From Microbacterium murale (GTDB lineage Bacteria; Actinomycetota; Actinomycetes; Actinomycetales; Microbacteriaceae): a stretch of 64,000 bases of DNA. Made by a program: the position numbers and the translations under genes. Each line of letters opens with the position of its first letter. Position 1 is the stretch's first letter. Positions 9,689 to 18,720 of the stretch are shown in pieces. The DNA is taken from contig NZ_BMCM01000006.1 of the NCBI RefSeq assembly GCF_014635185.1, positions 1 through 64,000 on the forward strand, written 5' to 3'. Below the pieces are notes generated by a model. That model did not search any database. It saw nothing but the letters and a program-made list of their open reading frames with translations, and was not told the DNA's origin.

Positions 9689-11583
9689 GCGTGAATGTCC
9701 TTTCGTTGTGAGACCAGGGTGTTGGCGTGCGGATTACTGTGCTTCCAGCGGATAACCACTACGACGGTCAATGCCGCAAGCGTTCCTCCGATGGACAGGG
9801 CAATGGCTCCGCCAACGGCCTGGTCCTGCAGCGGGGTGCGTCCCCAGGTGCGGCCCATCGCCCCAAACCACTCCGACACCATGAGATCGGATCGGGTGAT
9901 GATGTTAATGGCGAACAGCGCCGACACCAGGGTCACCGCGATGAGCGTGCTGAGCAGCCATGGGCGCGAGAGCTGAGGTGTTGACTGATTTGGGCGGAAA
10001 AAAGCGGCGACAAGCAAGCACCCCGTCAAGAGCAGATGTGTGAGCAGCCATTGGTAGCCGAGTTGGTCGTACAGCGACCACCGCAATAGGTCGGTGTAAT
10101 GGACCAACCACAGCGAGCCGGCGAACAACGTCGCGGCGAAGACAGGGCCTGTCGTCACTCGCGCTATCGGGCTATCGGCTGCCTTCAATACCCACTCCCG
10201 GATGCCTCGGGTTTCATCCTCGCGCGGACGGATGGCAGCGATCGCCAGAGTGAGCGGGGCGGCAGATACGAGGAGAAGAGGTATGACAAGGCTCAATAAG
10301 ACAAGCGACAGAAGACGCATGCTGATCAGATATGTCCCGTAGACGGCGATCGGCCCGCTGGTCGTCCAGAACAGCAATCCCATGGCACTGATCCAGTACA
10401 CCGTGCGTCGCACGGGCCAACGTTGCTGTTCTCGTCGGAGACGTTGGACGCCCGCGATGTAGAAGAACACTCCGAACGCGGCCACAAATACCCACAGAAG
10501 ATCGGGGCTCCATGCGGTGAACCAGCGCTCTATGGTGAGGTTGGGCGGCACGGGCGCTTCAGTGAGGATCTCCGCGGCCGTCGTTTTCGCTAGGGGCGCC
10601 GTTTCGGACGGCGCCGCCGTCCGCGCAAGCGCGGCGGCCGCCCCACTCGCGATGCCCAAGAAGGCCAGTTCAATACACACGAACACCCAGAACATGCCTC
10701 GTCCGGAGCCAGCTTTCGCGATGAGGCGACCACGGTAGAGGGCCCCAAGGATCCCTGTGGCCAGCAGAGCGATGATCTTGGCGAGCAGGATCAGCCCATA
10801 CGGAGTTGCCAGGTCTTCCCATCGTCCGAGTGCAGTGAGCGCACGTGCGTATCCCGATACGGCGACGATGATGAAAGCGACCAGCGCGAGCGTCGAGTAT
10901 CTGCGGAGGAGATCCTCGAGTGCGGATTGCGGCACGACGGGGCGAACAACGGCAAGAAGCGTCAAACCACCAAGCCAAACTGCGGCTGAGACGACGTGCA
11001 GGACGAGAGACATGACGGCTGCGTCGTGATTGGCGAGTTCGCCTGAGTGTCCTTGCGTTGCCATCGGCACCAGGCTGATAAGTGCTAGCAGCGCGGTGAT
11101 GAGCACGGCGCCGTATCCGCGCACGGCAAATGTGAGCACGGTGACGGCGGACGCAAGGACGGTGGTGATGAGCCATGCTCGCCCCAGCTCGGTGTCCAGA
11201 AGGAACCGTCCCAGTTGCGCGCCGAACTCTGATCCGAGGCTGACTTCCGGGTTGAATGATGATAGGAACGTGAGGAACGCGACCGTTCCGCTTGCCACGG
11301 TGAGCACCGCAGCACCCGTGGAAGCGACGTCGAGCGCAATGTTGAAGGGCTTCGTACCGGTTGCGAGTCCGAACAGTGCGAGTACGAGCGCTCCGGCCAT
11401 TACCGCGCCAAAAAGGTTCACGAACAACTTGGCAAACGGAAGACCCCAGCGCACCAGAGCACCCGGATCATTGGTGAAGCGGGGGTCCGCGCCGCCGCCG
11501 ATCATCAGTGCGATGGCGGCCGCGATGATTGCGGCGAGGATCAGGATCGTCGGCCCGGTTAGACGGAGGAAAGTCGGGCTCAC
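9685..11583 (-). CDS. CopD-CtaG fusion: copper import/oxidase assembly membrane protein
   Basis: From the GTG at 11583 the product is about 632 residues. The N-terminal half (about residues 1-330) is a CopD copper permease with TQGHSGELANHDAAV and VSAAVWLGGLTLL. The C-terminal half (about 345-610) is a CtaG-like domain with TSGPIAVYGTYLISMRLLS and WLLTHLLLTGC. This arrangement is known in actinobacteria. It would take copper from CopC and route it to extracytoplasmic cupro-enzymes. The GTG overlaps the stop of the DUF3515 gene; a longer frame to 11637 lacks support. Confidence 0.88.
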   Translation of the reverse strand: MSPTFLRLTGPTILILAAIIAAAIALMIGGGADPRFTNDPGALVRWGLPFAKLFVNLFGAVMAGALVLALFGLATGTKPFNIALDVASTGAAVLTVASGTVAFLTFLSSFNPEVSLGSEFGAQLGRFLLDTELGRAWLITTVLASAVTVLTFAVRGYGAVLITALLALISLVPMATQGHSGELANHDAAVMSLVLHVVSAAVWLGGLTLLAVVRPVVPQSALEDLLRRYSTLALVAFIIVAVSGYARALTALGRWEDLATPYGLILLAKIIALLATGILGALYRGRLIAKAGSGRGMFWVFVCIELAFLGIASGAAAALARTAAPSETAPLAKTTAAEILTEAPVPPNLTIERWFTAWSPDLLWVFVAAFGVFFYIAGVQRLRREQQRWPVRRTVYWISAMGLLFWTTSGPIAVYGTYLISMRLLSLVLLSLVIPLLLVSAAPLTLAIAAIRPREDETRGIREWVLKAADSPIARVTTGPVFAATLFAGSLWLVHYTDLLRWSLYDQLGYQWLLTHLLLTGCLLVAAFFRPNQSTPQLSRPWLLSTLIAVTLVSALFAINIITRSDLMVSEWFGAMGRTWGRTPLQDQAVGGAIALSIGGTLAALTVVVVIRWKHSNPHANTLVSQRKDIHA

Positions 11584-12080
11584 GGTGTGCTTCCCTCGCC
11601 CTGCTCGCCGTCCTCCTGAGTGGCCGGCGCTGTGCACTCGCTAGTCTTCGGCAGTTGCTGGACGGCTCCGGCCAGCGATTGAAGGACACTGTCTGCAGAC
11701 AGGATCGTCGTGTCCACGTACACCTGCACGGCAGGCGCCCGTCCGTACGTTGTCAAGCGCAGCTTGGGTGTCTCGGATTCGTCGACGATCCAATCCACGC
11801 CGCTCAGACTGACACACTGCTGCGTTGTCGGGGCAGGTGGCTCCAGGCCGCAGGTGACGAGTACGCTGCTCGGCGTTCCCCACGCGGCTGTCGCCTGCGC
11901 GTCGGTCCAGACGCGGCTTTGATCGCCGACTGAGTCCGGAAGGCGTACCGTGACCTCAGCGCACAGCGGATCATTCGCGTCCACTGCCGGTTCCATGTGG
12001 ATCGTGGATGTGCAGCCGCTGAGCCCCAGGCTCATTCCCACCGCGGCGGAGAGTACGAGAAGTTGAGTCGTCATTTTCAT
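11580..12080 (-). CDS. DUF3515-family lipoprotein
   Basis: This is a 166-residue lipoprotein with lipobox LGLSGC (Cys about residue 23). The domain contains DPLCAEVTVRLPDSV, TAAWGTPSSVLVTCGL and GVDWIVDE, all hallmarks of DUF3515. Its ATG overlaps the lnt stop as ATGA. Function is unknown; Cys pairs suggest disulfides. It is one of the lipoproteins that the neighbouring LspA and Lnt could process. Confidence 0.85.
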   Translation of the reverse strand: MKMTTQLLVLSAAVGMSLGLSGCTSTIHMEPAVDANDPLCAEVTVRLPDSVGDQSRVWTDAQATAAWGTPSSVLVTCGLEPPAPTTQQCVSLSGVDWIVDESETPKLRLTTYGRAPAVQVYVDTTILSADSVLQSLAGAVQQLPKTSECTAPATQEDGEQGEGSTP

Positions 12081-13678
12081 AGGTTGTTCCGTTCGCGGCG
12101 TGCACCGCCGGTATAGCGCGTGTGACGCAGGGCGAAAGTGGCAACGAGCAGCGCCAACACACTTGCGCCGCCGAGCACGGGACCGATCCAAGGCATCAGT
12201 GCCACTGCCGGGGTGATGCCGGTGTAGCGGGACACTTCGCTGATCTGGGCGCCGGTTGTGTCCACGGATAATTCTGAGAGCACCGTTCCATCCTTCCGGA
12301 TGATCTGGCTGGTGCCCGTGGTGGAGACGTTCACAACTGTCCGACCGGTTTCGATGGCACGCATGCGTGCTGTGGCCAGTTGCTGCAGGTTCTCGTCCGT
12401 TCCTCGGAAGTCGGCGTTGTTCGTCTGGAACACGTACATTTGCGCACCAGCCATCGCACTTTCTCGAATGACGTTGTCGTAGATCACGTCGAAGCAGATC
12501 GCCAATCCGATGCGCGCGCCTGCGACGTCCATGGCAGGTGCGTTCGAACCGGGGGCGTACTCCCGCTGGATCAGACCAATGAGGTCGGGAGCGACGGCTT
12601 CGTAGAACCATCGATCTGGGACGTATTCACCGAACGGCACCGGGTTGGCTTTGTCGTGGAGCTGCGCCGCCCCGTCCTCGCCCCACAACAGCGAGGTGTT
12701 AAATATGCCCCCCTCGCGCACTGTTGCCGCGTTCACCAACGCGGGGGCCCCCATGTCGCGGACGAGCCGGTCAAGCCGAGCGGCGGCTTCCGCGTCGCGG
12801 AGAGGGTCAGCATCGACGGACCCCTCAGGCCAGACGAGAAGATCCATCGGGCGTCCGGCTAGCGGCGTGCTCGCCGCTTCCTGCGCGTCCAGGATGTCCC
12901 CAGCGGATTTCGCGTCGAAATAGCCACTCGGACCATTGCCTTGCACCCACCCGACTTTCAAGGTCCCGACTTGCTCGGTCGGAAACAGCGGGATGAGCAC
13001 GGTGAGGAGAACAACCAGCCCGGCGGGAATCAACCGTCGCCCTCGTCGCTGACCCAATGCTTGTAGGACACTGGCGCAGATGAAGACCATCAGGAAGGAC
13101 AGCCCTGTCGTACCTACCCATGAGGCGGCGGCTGCGAAGGGGCTGTCAACGAGAGTGAGGCCTGTCCGCGCCCAGGGGAAGCCACCGTATGGCCAGCTGC
13201 CCATTACCGTTTCACGCAGCACCCATACGCCGGCCACCACTGCGGGCACGACCGTTGAGAGACCTCGCGTGGAATGAGCGAGCCGGTATGCGAGCGCAAT
13301 CAACACGCCACCGGCACCGAACAGTATCGATTCCAGGCCTGCCAGCGCCACCCAAGGCACCGGCCCCAGGAACTTCGACACCCACACGAGGTGTGTGAAA
13401 TAGAAAGACGCCCCGTACACGAGAGAAACGAGGAAAGCGGACGGGAGCGAACGCCCGCGCAACGTCCAGAGACTGACCGTCACGCTCACGAAAGCAACGG
13501 GCCACCAGCCGATTTCGGGGTAGGCGAGGTCCAGGGATGCACCGGCGAGAAGCGCCGCGACCACCGCGAAGCGCAGTGGCAATGCTGGCGGGATCGTTCT
13601 CGGCGCAACCCCAGGTTGGGAGGGTCGCCACTCTCGCTGCGCAGGATGAAGCATCGAAGAGTCAGCGTTCAACGTCAC
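12077..13678 (-). CDS. lnt: Apolipoprotein N-acyltransferase
   Basis: This is a 533-residue protein. About six N-terminal membrane helices precede a nitrilase-type catalytic domain with the Glu of LVWPEGSVDAD, the Lys of HDKANPVPFGEYVPDR and the Cys of IGLAICFDVIYD, the expected Glu-Lys-Cys triad. A last helix closes the protein. It N-acylates the lipid-modified cysteine of lipoproteins. It sits in one transcription unit with LspA and the DUF3515 lipoprotein. The start is GTG 13678 or the ATG eight codons later. Confidence 0.92.
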   Translation of the reverse strand: MTLNADSSMLHPAQREWRPSQPGVAPRTIPPALPLRFAVVAALLAGASLDLAYPEIGWWPVAFVSVTVSLWTLRGRSLPSAFLVSLVYGASFYFTHLVWVSKFLGPVPWVALAGLESILFGAGGVLIALAYRLAHSTRGLSTVVPAVVAGVWVLRETVMGSWPYGGFPWARTGLTLVDSPFAAAASWVGTTGLSFLMVFICASVLQALGQRRGRRLIPAGLVVLLTVLIPLFPTEQVGTLKVGWVQGNGPSGYFDAKSAGDILDAQEAASTPLAGRPMDLLVWPEGSVDADPLRDAEAAARLDRLVRDMGAPALVNAATVREGGIFNTSLLWGEDGAAQLHDKANPVPFGEYVPDRWFYEAVAPDLIGLIQREYAPGSNAPAMDVAGARIGLAICFDVIYDNVIRESAMAGAQMYVFQTNNADFRGTDENLQQLATARMRAIETGRTVVNVSTTGTSQIIRKDGTVLSELSVDTTGAQISEVSRYTGITPAVALMPWIGPVLGGASVLALLVATFALRHTRYTGGARRERNNL

Positions 13679-13793
13679 GGGAACTCAGCGTGTTCAGGGA
13701 TTGGTTGTAGGCGTCGAGCTGTGCATTGCCGTGGGCGTCGACATCACGATTGGTGGCGGCAGGTGCGGAACCGGTGAGCAGGTCTCGTTTCAT
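13662..13793 (-). CDS. Small translationally coupled ORF (43 aa)
   Basis: An ATG at 13793 overlaps the stop of the upstream membrane protein gene as ATGA, and the frame ends inside the 5' end of lnt. The peptide is polar, begins MKRDLLTGSAPAATNRD and has no membrane segment. The double overlap fits the packing of this operon and suggests that it is translated. No family is recognised. Confidence 0.4.
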   Translation of the reverse strand: MKRDLLTGSAPAATNRDVDAHGNAQLDAYNQSLNTLSSRDVER

Positions 13794-14125
13794 TTCCGTT
13801 TCACCTTGATGGTCGCACCGGCAACAATAAACACGACGGCCGCCGCGGGTTGAGCTGTTGTCCAAACAGACCCGGAGAACGGGAAGGGCGCCACAGGGTT
13901 CCAGATCACCGCGATGGCTACGAACACCGGAATCCACCACCAGTGCCGTGCCTGCATGGCGAACCAGCCCACGATCAGAGCAAAGATCGAGGCGACAAAC
14001 TGGACCAGGGGCTCCCAGTCCGCAAGGATCAGTGCCGGGGCGAGGAACAAGATGGCTGCCGCGATGAGGCTGGGCGCGAGAGCGTTTCGCTGATATCGCG
14101 AAGGGGTTGGTGTTTTCCGGTTCAT
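13790..14125 (-). CDS. Small four-helix membrane protein (DUF6804-like)
   Basis: This 111-residue protein has hydrophobic segments at about 17-35, 40-57, 63-80 and 88-105. A WNPVAPF motif lies between the last two, followed by a basic tail, which resembles the DUF6804 group of small actinobacterial membrane proteins. It lies between lspA (3-base gap) and the 43-residue ORF, so it belongs to the lipoprotein maturation operon. Function unknown. Confidence 0.6.
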   Translation of the reverse strand: MNRKTPTPSRYQRNALAPSLIAAAILFLAPALILADWEPLVQFVASIFALIVGWFAMQARHWWWIPVFVAIAVIWNPVAPFPFSGSVWTTAQPAAAVVFIVAGATIKVKRK

Positions 14126-14127
14126 GG

Positions 14128-14664
14128 TCAGCTCACCGTCTCCTCTACTGTTGGGCGCCCGACTACAGTCGGGCCTGGTTGTGTGGTGCGTCGGTCGTTC
14201 CCTCGAAGGCTGCCGACAACGAGGAGGACAGCGCCGATAGCGAGGGCGACGTCGGCGAGATTGCCGATGAAGAGGTCCGCATACGCCAGAAAATCTGTGA
14301 CGTGGCCTCTGCCGAATGCGGGCGGCGCGAAGAGCCGGTCGATGAGGTTGCCGACCGCGCCCCCGAAGATGAACCCGATTCCGATGGCCGATCCTCTATT
14401 TCGAGTTCGCGCAGCTGCAACGAACAAGAGGGCCGTCGCGGCAACTCCGATTACTGTGATGAGTCCTGTGGCGCTGGAGCCTAATGAGAAGATTGCGCCG
14501 GGATTGAATGCCAGTTGAAGCCCCAGAAGGTCACCAAGAAGAGGTATACGTCGGTGTTGACTCAGTTCGCTGACAGCCAGGATCTTCGACCCCTGGTCTA
14601 CCAGGACGACGCCCGCGGCGACGATAAGCGCCGTGGCGAATCGGCGCAGACGGTTACGCGTCAT
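14128..14664 (-). CDS. lspA: Lipoprotein signal peptidase (signal peptidase II)
   Basis: This aspartic protease cleaves the signal peptide of diacylglyceryl-prolipoproteins. Four hydrophobic helices are visible. Conserved motifs are VDQGSK, AFNPGAIFSL, the first catalytic Asp in GGAVGNLIDRLF and the second in VTDFLAYADLFIGNLADVAL. I take the ATG at 14664, whose first codons overlap the copC stop; an in-frame ATG lies at 14691. It pairs with lnt in the same operon, so the island carries two steps of lipoprotein processing. Confidence 0.92.
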   Translation of the reverse strand: MTRNRLRRFATALIVAAGVVLVDQGSKILAVSELSQHRRIPLLGDLLGLQLAFNPGAIFSLGSSATGLITVIGVAATALLFVAAARTRNRGSAIGIGFIFGGAVGNLIDRLFAPPAFGRGHVTDFLAYADLFIGNLADVALAIGAVLLVVGSLRGNDRRTTQPGPTVVGRPTVEETVS

Positions 14665-15328
14665 CGCGGGCATCCGCTGCAGCTTCAGCACGGTCTCTTT
14701 GCCGGCGTTGATGCCCCATCAGGAGTACTCCAATGACGCTGCCACCGAGGATAACGCCACCGCCAATGAGCGCGATAATGGGCAGGAACTCCAGTCCGCC
14801 GGAGGGCACACCGCCGTATTCCTTCGTCGTTTCAGCGGAGGACGCAGAGGCCGCGGGCGTCGGCTCTTCCGTGGCCCCTTCGGGCGCTGAAGGACTGGGG
14901 CTGGCACCTTCCGGTTCGTTGACGTCGGAGCTCGCGGTCAGAGGCTCCACGGCATAGGTGTACTCGCCATTGACTGGATGCCCATCGGCGGATACGACTT
15001 TCCAGCGCACGATGAACACGCCCGTGGCGGTCTCCGGCAAGAGGTGCTGAGTAATCGAAGCGTTACTGATACTGGGAGCATCGATTGCGACATTGGACCC
15101 CCGCTCATCGAGCACTTCGATGTCCGACGCACCTTCCGTATCCGTGAGCTCCCCGCTGAACGACAGTGTGATCTCATCCGGAGAGCTGTTAATGGTGGAG
15201 TCCGCTTGTGGATAGGACGAGATGAAATCGTCGTGAGCTGCAGCGGGGGAAGATATGCCGAACACGCTGGCGAGCGCGATAAGAAGAGTGACCAGGGCGG
15301 CGCAGGGGGCTGAGTGCTTCTTACGCAT
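14654..15328 (-). CDS. CopC-domain copper-binding protein
   Basis: This is a 224-residue protein. A signal peptide ends AAAHDDF, giving a mature N-terminal His, and the CopC domain contains SADGHPVNGEYTY. A Glu/Pro/Ser-rich linker and a membrane helix with GGGVILGGSVIGVLL follow, with a charged tail. Fold and role are as for the CopC at 9035-9688. The start overlaps the end of the CDF gene by eight bases. Confidence 0.88.
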   Translation of the reverse strand: MRKKHSAPCAALVTLLIALASVFGISSPAAAHDDFISSYPQADSTINSSPDEITLSFSGELTDTEGASDIEVLDERGSNVAIDAPSISNASITQHLLPETATGVFIVRWKVVSADGHPVNGEYTYAVEPLTASSDVNEPEGASPSPSAPEGATEEPTPAASASSAETTKEYGGVPSGGLEFLPIIALIGGGVILGGSVIGVLLMGHQRRQRDRAEAAADARDDA

Positions 15329-16235
15329 GAGTGACGTGTTCTCCGGGGTGCGATTCGGGTTCGATCTGGAATGTGGAGTGTTCGACGCTGACGGTGAAAT
15401 GCTCGGTGACGCATTGCTGGAGCTTTGTCAGCAGCGCAGCGGAGTCCTCCATGGTCGCCGCGGTGTCGACGACGACATGAGCGCTCAGCGTGGGGAGATC
15501 TGTCGATACCTGCGTAGCGTGCAGGTCGTGCACGGCAACGACGTGCGGGAGCTCGAGGATATGTCGGCGGACCTCGTCAAGGTCGAGACCCCGCGGGGTA
15601 GATTCCAGCAGCACCCGACCGGAAGCCCGCAGCAGGATGATTGTGCGCGGGATGATAAGCAGTGCGATAAGAACGCCGGCTACAGCGTCTGCTTGATACC
15701 AGCCGAAGAGCACGATGAGGATCGCACTTGCGATGACGGCGACGGATCCGAGGGCGTCGTTGACGACTTCGAGGAACGCGGCACGCATGTTGAGGTTCTG
15801 CTTGCGTCCGCCCACGAGGACAAGCAGGGATACGACATTGGCGACCAACCCCACGATGCCAAAGAACAGCAGGCTCCCTGACGCGATCTCCGGAGGCTCG
15901 AACAGTCGCCTGACCCCTTCGACGAGTGCGAAGAGGCCGACGCCAAGCAGCAGTGTGGCTTGCGCGAGCGCGCCGAGTACTTCCGTGCGTCGCAGTCCAA
16001 AGGTGTAGCGGGGAGTCGGTGGCCGGTTCATCAGATGCGCGGCGGTGACGGCCATCGCGAGCCCGATGACATCGGTGAGCATGTGCGCCGCGTCCACAAG
16101 CAGCGCGAGGCTGCCGGTGATAACCGCGCCGATTACTTCGACGACGAAGAATGATGCGGTAATCGAGAACGCGATAATCAGGCGTTTGCGGGGGGTGGCG
16201 TTTCCGGTCCCGTGATTGTGACCCATTTCCGTCAT
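15321..16235 (-). CDS. Cation diffusion facilitator (CDF) metal transporter
   Basis: This 304-residue protein has six membrane helices and a cytoplasmic C-terminal domain. The metal site in helix 2 is HxxxD (DAAHMLTD), and the helix 5 site is in VNDALGSVAV. The His-rich N-terminus (MGHNHG) may bind metal. It exports Zn, Co or Cd in exchange for protons in the CzcD/ZitB group. It is co-transcribed with copC and lspA. Confidence 0.92.
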   Translation of the reverse strand: MTEMGHNHGTGNATPRKRLIIAFSITASFFVVEVIGAVITGSLALLVDAAHMLTDVIGLAMAVTAAHLMNRPPTPRYTFGLRRTEVLGALAQATLLLGVGLFALVEGVRRLFEPPEIASGSLLFFGIVGLVANVVSLLVLVGGRKQNLNMRAAFLEVVNDALGSVAVIASAILIVLFGWYQADAVAGVLIALLIIPRTIILLRASGRVLLESTPRGLDLDEVRRHILELPHVVAVHDLHATQVSTDLPTLSAHVVVDTAATMEDSAALLTKLQQCVTEHFTVSVEHSTFQIEPESHPGEHVTHA

Positions 16236-16249
16236 GATTGGCCTTCCTT

Positions 16250-17263
16250 TCAGGGACGGTCGGTGATCTGGTGGGCGATGGTGAGCGCGTCTCGCCAGGC
16301 TCCGGGGATCGTGTCGGCACCCCGCAGGCTGTGGCTAGGTATCCCAGCGACGAACAGGCCAGGAACGCTGGTTTTCGTACGCAATGGTCGGCCCGAATGC
16401 TGTTCAGGGAGCCAAGAAACACCGGGGGCGTAGCCAGTGGCGAGGATCACTGATACTGGTTGCATCTGTGATCCGTCGGCAAACGTCACTGTCGCGCCAC
16501 CCGCACCCACGACGGCCGACGCCCGCGTGATCTCCGGAGAAAGGTGAGCCTGGTCACTGAAAACTGGCTCAGGGCGTCGCACGCGTGACAGCCACGACAG
16601 CGTCGACCCGGCAGCCGATGCGTAGTGTTCCCGTGCCCGATACCGACGTCGTGTCCGCGACGAGAGAGTGACGTCATGTGAGCCGCGGAGCTCCTCAGCG
16701 AGCCGGACACCGCTGTTTCCCCCGCCGACGACCAATACGCTGCCAGGCGGGAGCTGCGCCGGATACTGGTATTCGCTGGAGTGCAACACGATGCCAGGCA
16801 CCGTCAACGCCTGAGACCATTCCGGGACCTGCGGCACTGTGGCGGCACCAGTCGCACAGACGACGTTGCGCGTTTGGATATCCCCGCTGGAGGTCGATAG
16901 TTGCAGCGTGAAGCCAGCGCCAATCTGCGTCACCTTCTGGGCTCGCACTCCCCACACGGTTCTCACACCGAGCTCGGCTTCCACCGATGCCAGATAATCG
17001 AGCATCTCATCGGGTCTCGGATAGCGGCTCTGCTCTCCCGGAAATGGGAACTGAGGAAGCGCACTGCGACGTGCATCACTGAGGAGCACCATGGAATGCC
17101 ATCGATTCGCCCAGCTACGTTGCCCTTCAGGTGCGGCGTCGATAACCGCGAAGTCCTTCTGCGGCTCCATGCCCTGATTTCTCAGCGCGGCTGCAACAGC
17201 CAAGCCGGATTGTCCGGACCCCACGATAATGACCCGTCGGTGCGATAATGCCCGCGCCTTCAT
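16250..17263 (-). CDS. FAD-dependent pyridine nucleotide oxidoreductase
   Basis: This 337-residue flavoprotein has an N-terminal FAD-binding GSGQSGLAVA motif, a second nucleotide-binding GGGNSGVRLAEEL motif near residue 175 and the ATGYAPG motif seen in flavin monooxygenases and CzcO-type proteins. The substrate is unknown. Its start overlaps the stop of the DsbA-like gene, so thiol or metal redox chemistry is a reasonable guess. Confidence 0.78.
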   Translation of the reverse strand: MKARALSHRRVIIVGSGQSGLAVAAALRNQGMEPQKDFAVIDAAPEGQRSWANRWHSMVLLSDARRSALPQFPFPGEQSRYPRPDEMLDYLASVEAELGVRTVWGVRAQKVTQIGAGFTLQLSTSSGDIQTRNVVCATGAATVPQVPEWSQALTVPGIVLHSSEYQYPAQLPPGSVLVVGGGNSGVRLAEELRGSHDVTLSSRTRRRYRAREHYASAAGSTLSWLSRVRRPEPVFSDQAHLSPEITRASAVVGAGGATVTFADGSQMQPVSVILATGYAPGVSWLPEQHSGRPLRTKTSVPGLFVAGIPSHSLRGADTIPGAWRDALTIAHQITDRP

Positions 17264-17922
17264 CGATCGCCGTTCACCGCTGACTCGATGCTTTTCTCAA
17301 GGTCATCCCACTTCTGGAGGGTGACCGGTTCACCGTCGATGAAGAACGTGGGAGTGCTGCTGACCCCGAGCCGCTCGCCTTCATTGAGATCCAGCTCGAC
17401 CCGGTCCGCCGTTGCAGGGTCAGCGACAGATTCATCGAACACCGCCATATCCAACCCGATCTCCTCAGCGAAGCTTCGGAAGAGCTCGGCGCGTGACTCC
17501 TGCGCCTCACCCCACTGCGTCTGAGTTTCGAACAGCCGATGGTACATGTCCTCAAACCGGTTCTGCTGCGCGGCCGCCTCGGCGGCGATCGCAGCGTTCT
17601 TGGAGTTGAAGTGACCAGGCAAGGGGAAGTACCGGACCACGTAGGTGATCTCTCCGTCGTACTTTTCACGGAGATCCTCGACAACTGGGTAGAACGCGCC
17701 GCAAGCTTCACACTCGAAGTCCAAGAACTCGACCACGGTCACCGAGCCCTCACCTCCATCATCAAGGACATGCGACCCTTCTCGCATCACCTGCGGGCCG
17801 TCACCGCTCTCAGCGACGGACGCAGCATTATTTTGGTTGACGAGGATATAGATCAGCGCACCAACAAACAGCACGATCACAAGCGCCACGGCCGCGATGG
17901 CCGCCTTCACAGAATTTTTCAC
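17260..17922 (-). CDS. DsbA-family membrane-anchored thiol oxidoreductase
   Basis: From the GTG at 17922 (GGAG seven bases upstream) the product has about 220 residues: an N-terminal helix (about 8-28), then a DsbA/thioredoxin_4 fold with CEAC in FLDFECEACGAF and the cis-Pro segment GVSSTPTFFIDG. An earlier GTG at 17952 is possible. It would oxidise or isomerise disulfides of exported proteins, complementing the reducing TlpA/CcdA pair. Confidence 0.85.
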   Translation of the reverse strand: MKNSVKAAIAAVALVIVLFVGALIYILVNQNNAASVAESGDGPQVMREGSHVLDDGGEGSVTVVEFLDFECEACGAFYPVVEDLREKYDGEITYVVRYFPLPGHFNSKNAAIAAEAAAQQNRFEDMYHRLFETQTQWGEAQESRAELFRSFAEEIGLDMAVFDESVADPATADRVELDLNEGERLGVSSTPTFFIDGEPVTLQKWDDLEKSIESAVNGDR

Positions 17923-18016
17923 AGACACTCCAAACACAGACACAAAGGACACACGGATCCCAGCTACAGCCGGGTGGACGCCATCACACGCAGATGGCGC
18001 GCGTGCGGCGTGTGTG

Positions 18017-18445
18017 TCAGGTGCGTGAAATGGAGAGCTGCGTCAAATACAGAGGAGCAGTGAAAGGTCGGCCCGTCGCCCGAGCGAGCGCAAGCATGCG
18101 CGGCAGACGAAACAGGATGCGTGGAGCCGCTCGCACGGAGAGAACGCGCGCGACAACAAGGACAAGTACGCAGCAGATGATGCCCAGCAAACATCCAGCG
18201 ACGCCGAGCATTAGCGAGTCGTCGGATCCTTCGCCGATCACAGTGCCAGCGGTAGCGGCTTCTGCGCTATCGACAGAGGATAAGTCGTGTGTCGTAACCG
18301 GCACACCCGCGAACGAGGCAGTCGAGATGGACGCCTCAGACTCGTGAATCTCTCCCGACCATGCCCCAACGATCAGAAGCAGCGCCAGCCCGAGCCCGGT
18401 AATGATCTTCGTTATCAGCGAAGTTTCGGCCAGCAACGTCTTCAT
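18017..18445 (-). CDS. DUF6153-like small membrane protein
   Basis: This ~142-residue protein has an N-terminal helix (about 10-30), a loop with acidic and His residues, and a second helix rich in Gly, Cys and Val (LGVAGCLLGIICCVLVLVV). The basic tail ends LSISRT, identical to the tail of the protein at 1538-1978. It is the first gene of the long minus-strand copper operon. Start at ATG 18445, or ATG 18469. Confidence 0.65.
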   Translation of the reverse strand: MKTLLAETSLITKIITGLGLALLLIVGAWSGEIHESEASISTASFAGVPVTTHDLSSVDSAEAATAGTVIGEGSDDSLMLGVAGCLLGIICCVLVLVVARVLSVRAAPRILFRLPRMLALARATGRPFTAPLYLTQLSISRT

Positions 18446-18544
18446 GCGTTTGCTAGCCGTCGGTTTCATTTCTCCACCATGATATCAGTCGAATACGGGC
18501 AAACTTCTGGACAAAAGCTCCGACCACATGTGAGGCCTTCAGGT

Positions 18545-18720
18545 CTCCCCACGCGTGCGCCCACCCCGTCGCGGATCGGCAGGCAAAAGCCCCTGCGGCC
18601 TCCAGTTCTCCGAGATAAGGAACGAAAGTCGAGTGCGGCACCTGTAAAAAAGATCGTAAGCGTCTTGGGCGCACTGCGCGAGCGACGTTCCGACATCGCC
18701 GACGGCCTTGAGAGGGATCC
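18545..18720 (-). pseudogene. Frameshifted copy of a winged-helix regulator
   Basis: The stretch around 18548-18644 closely matches, at DNA level, the coding sequence of the intact regulator at 32152-32469; both read LQVPHST(F/L)VPYLGELEAAG on the minus strand. Here an extra base after the GELEAAG region shifts the frame and the 5' part is not recognisable. It lies just upstream of the DUF6153/DsbA operon, where a working copy would control it. Confidence 0.7.

Noticed and set aside
11583-12611. Longer frame upstream of the DUF3515 lipoprotein
   Set aside because: The extension overlaps lnt and has shadow composition; the real start at 12080 has ATGA overlap and a signal peptide.
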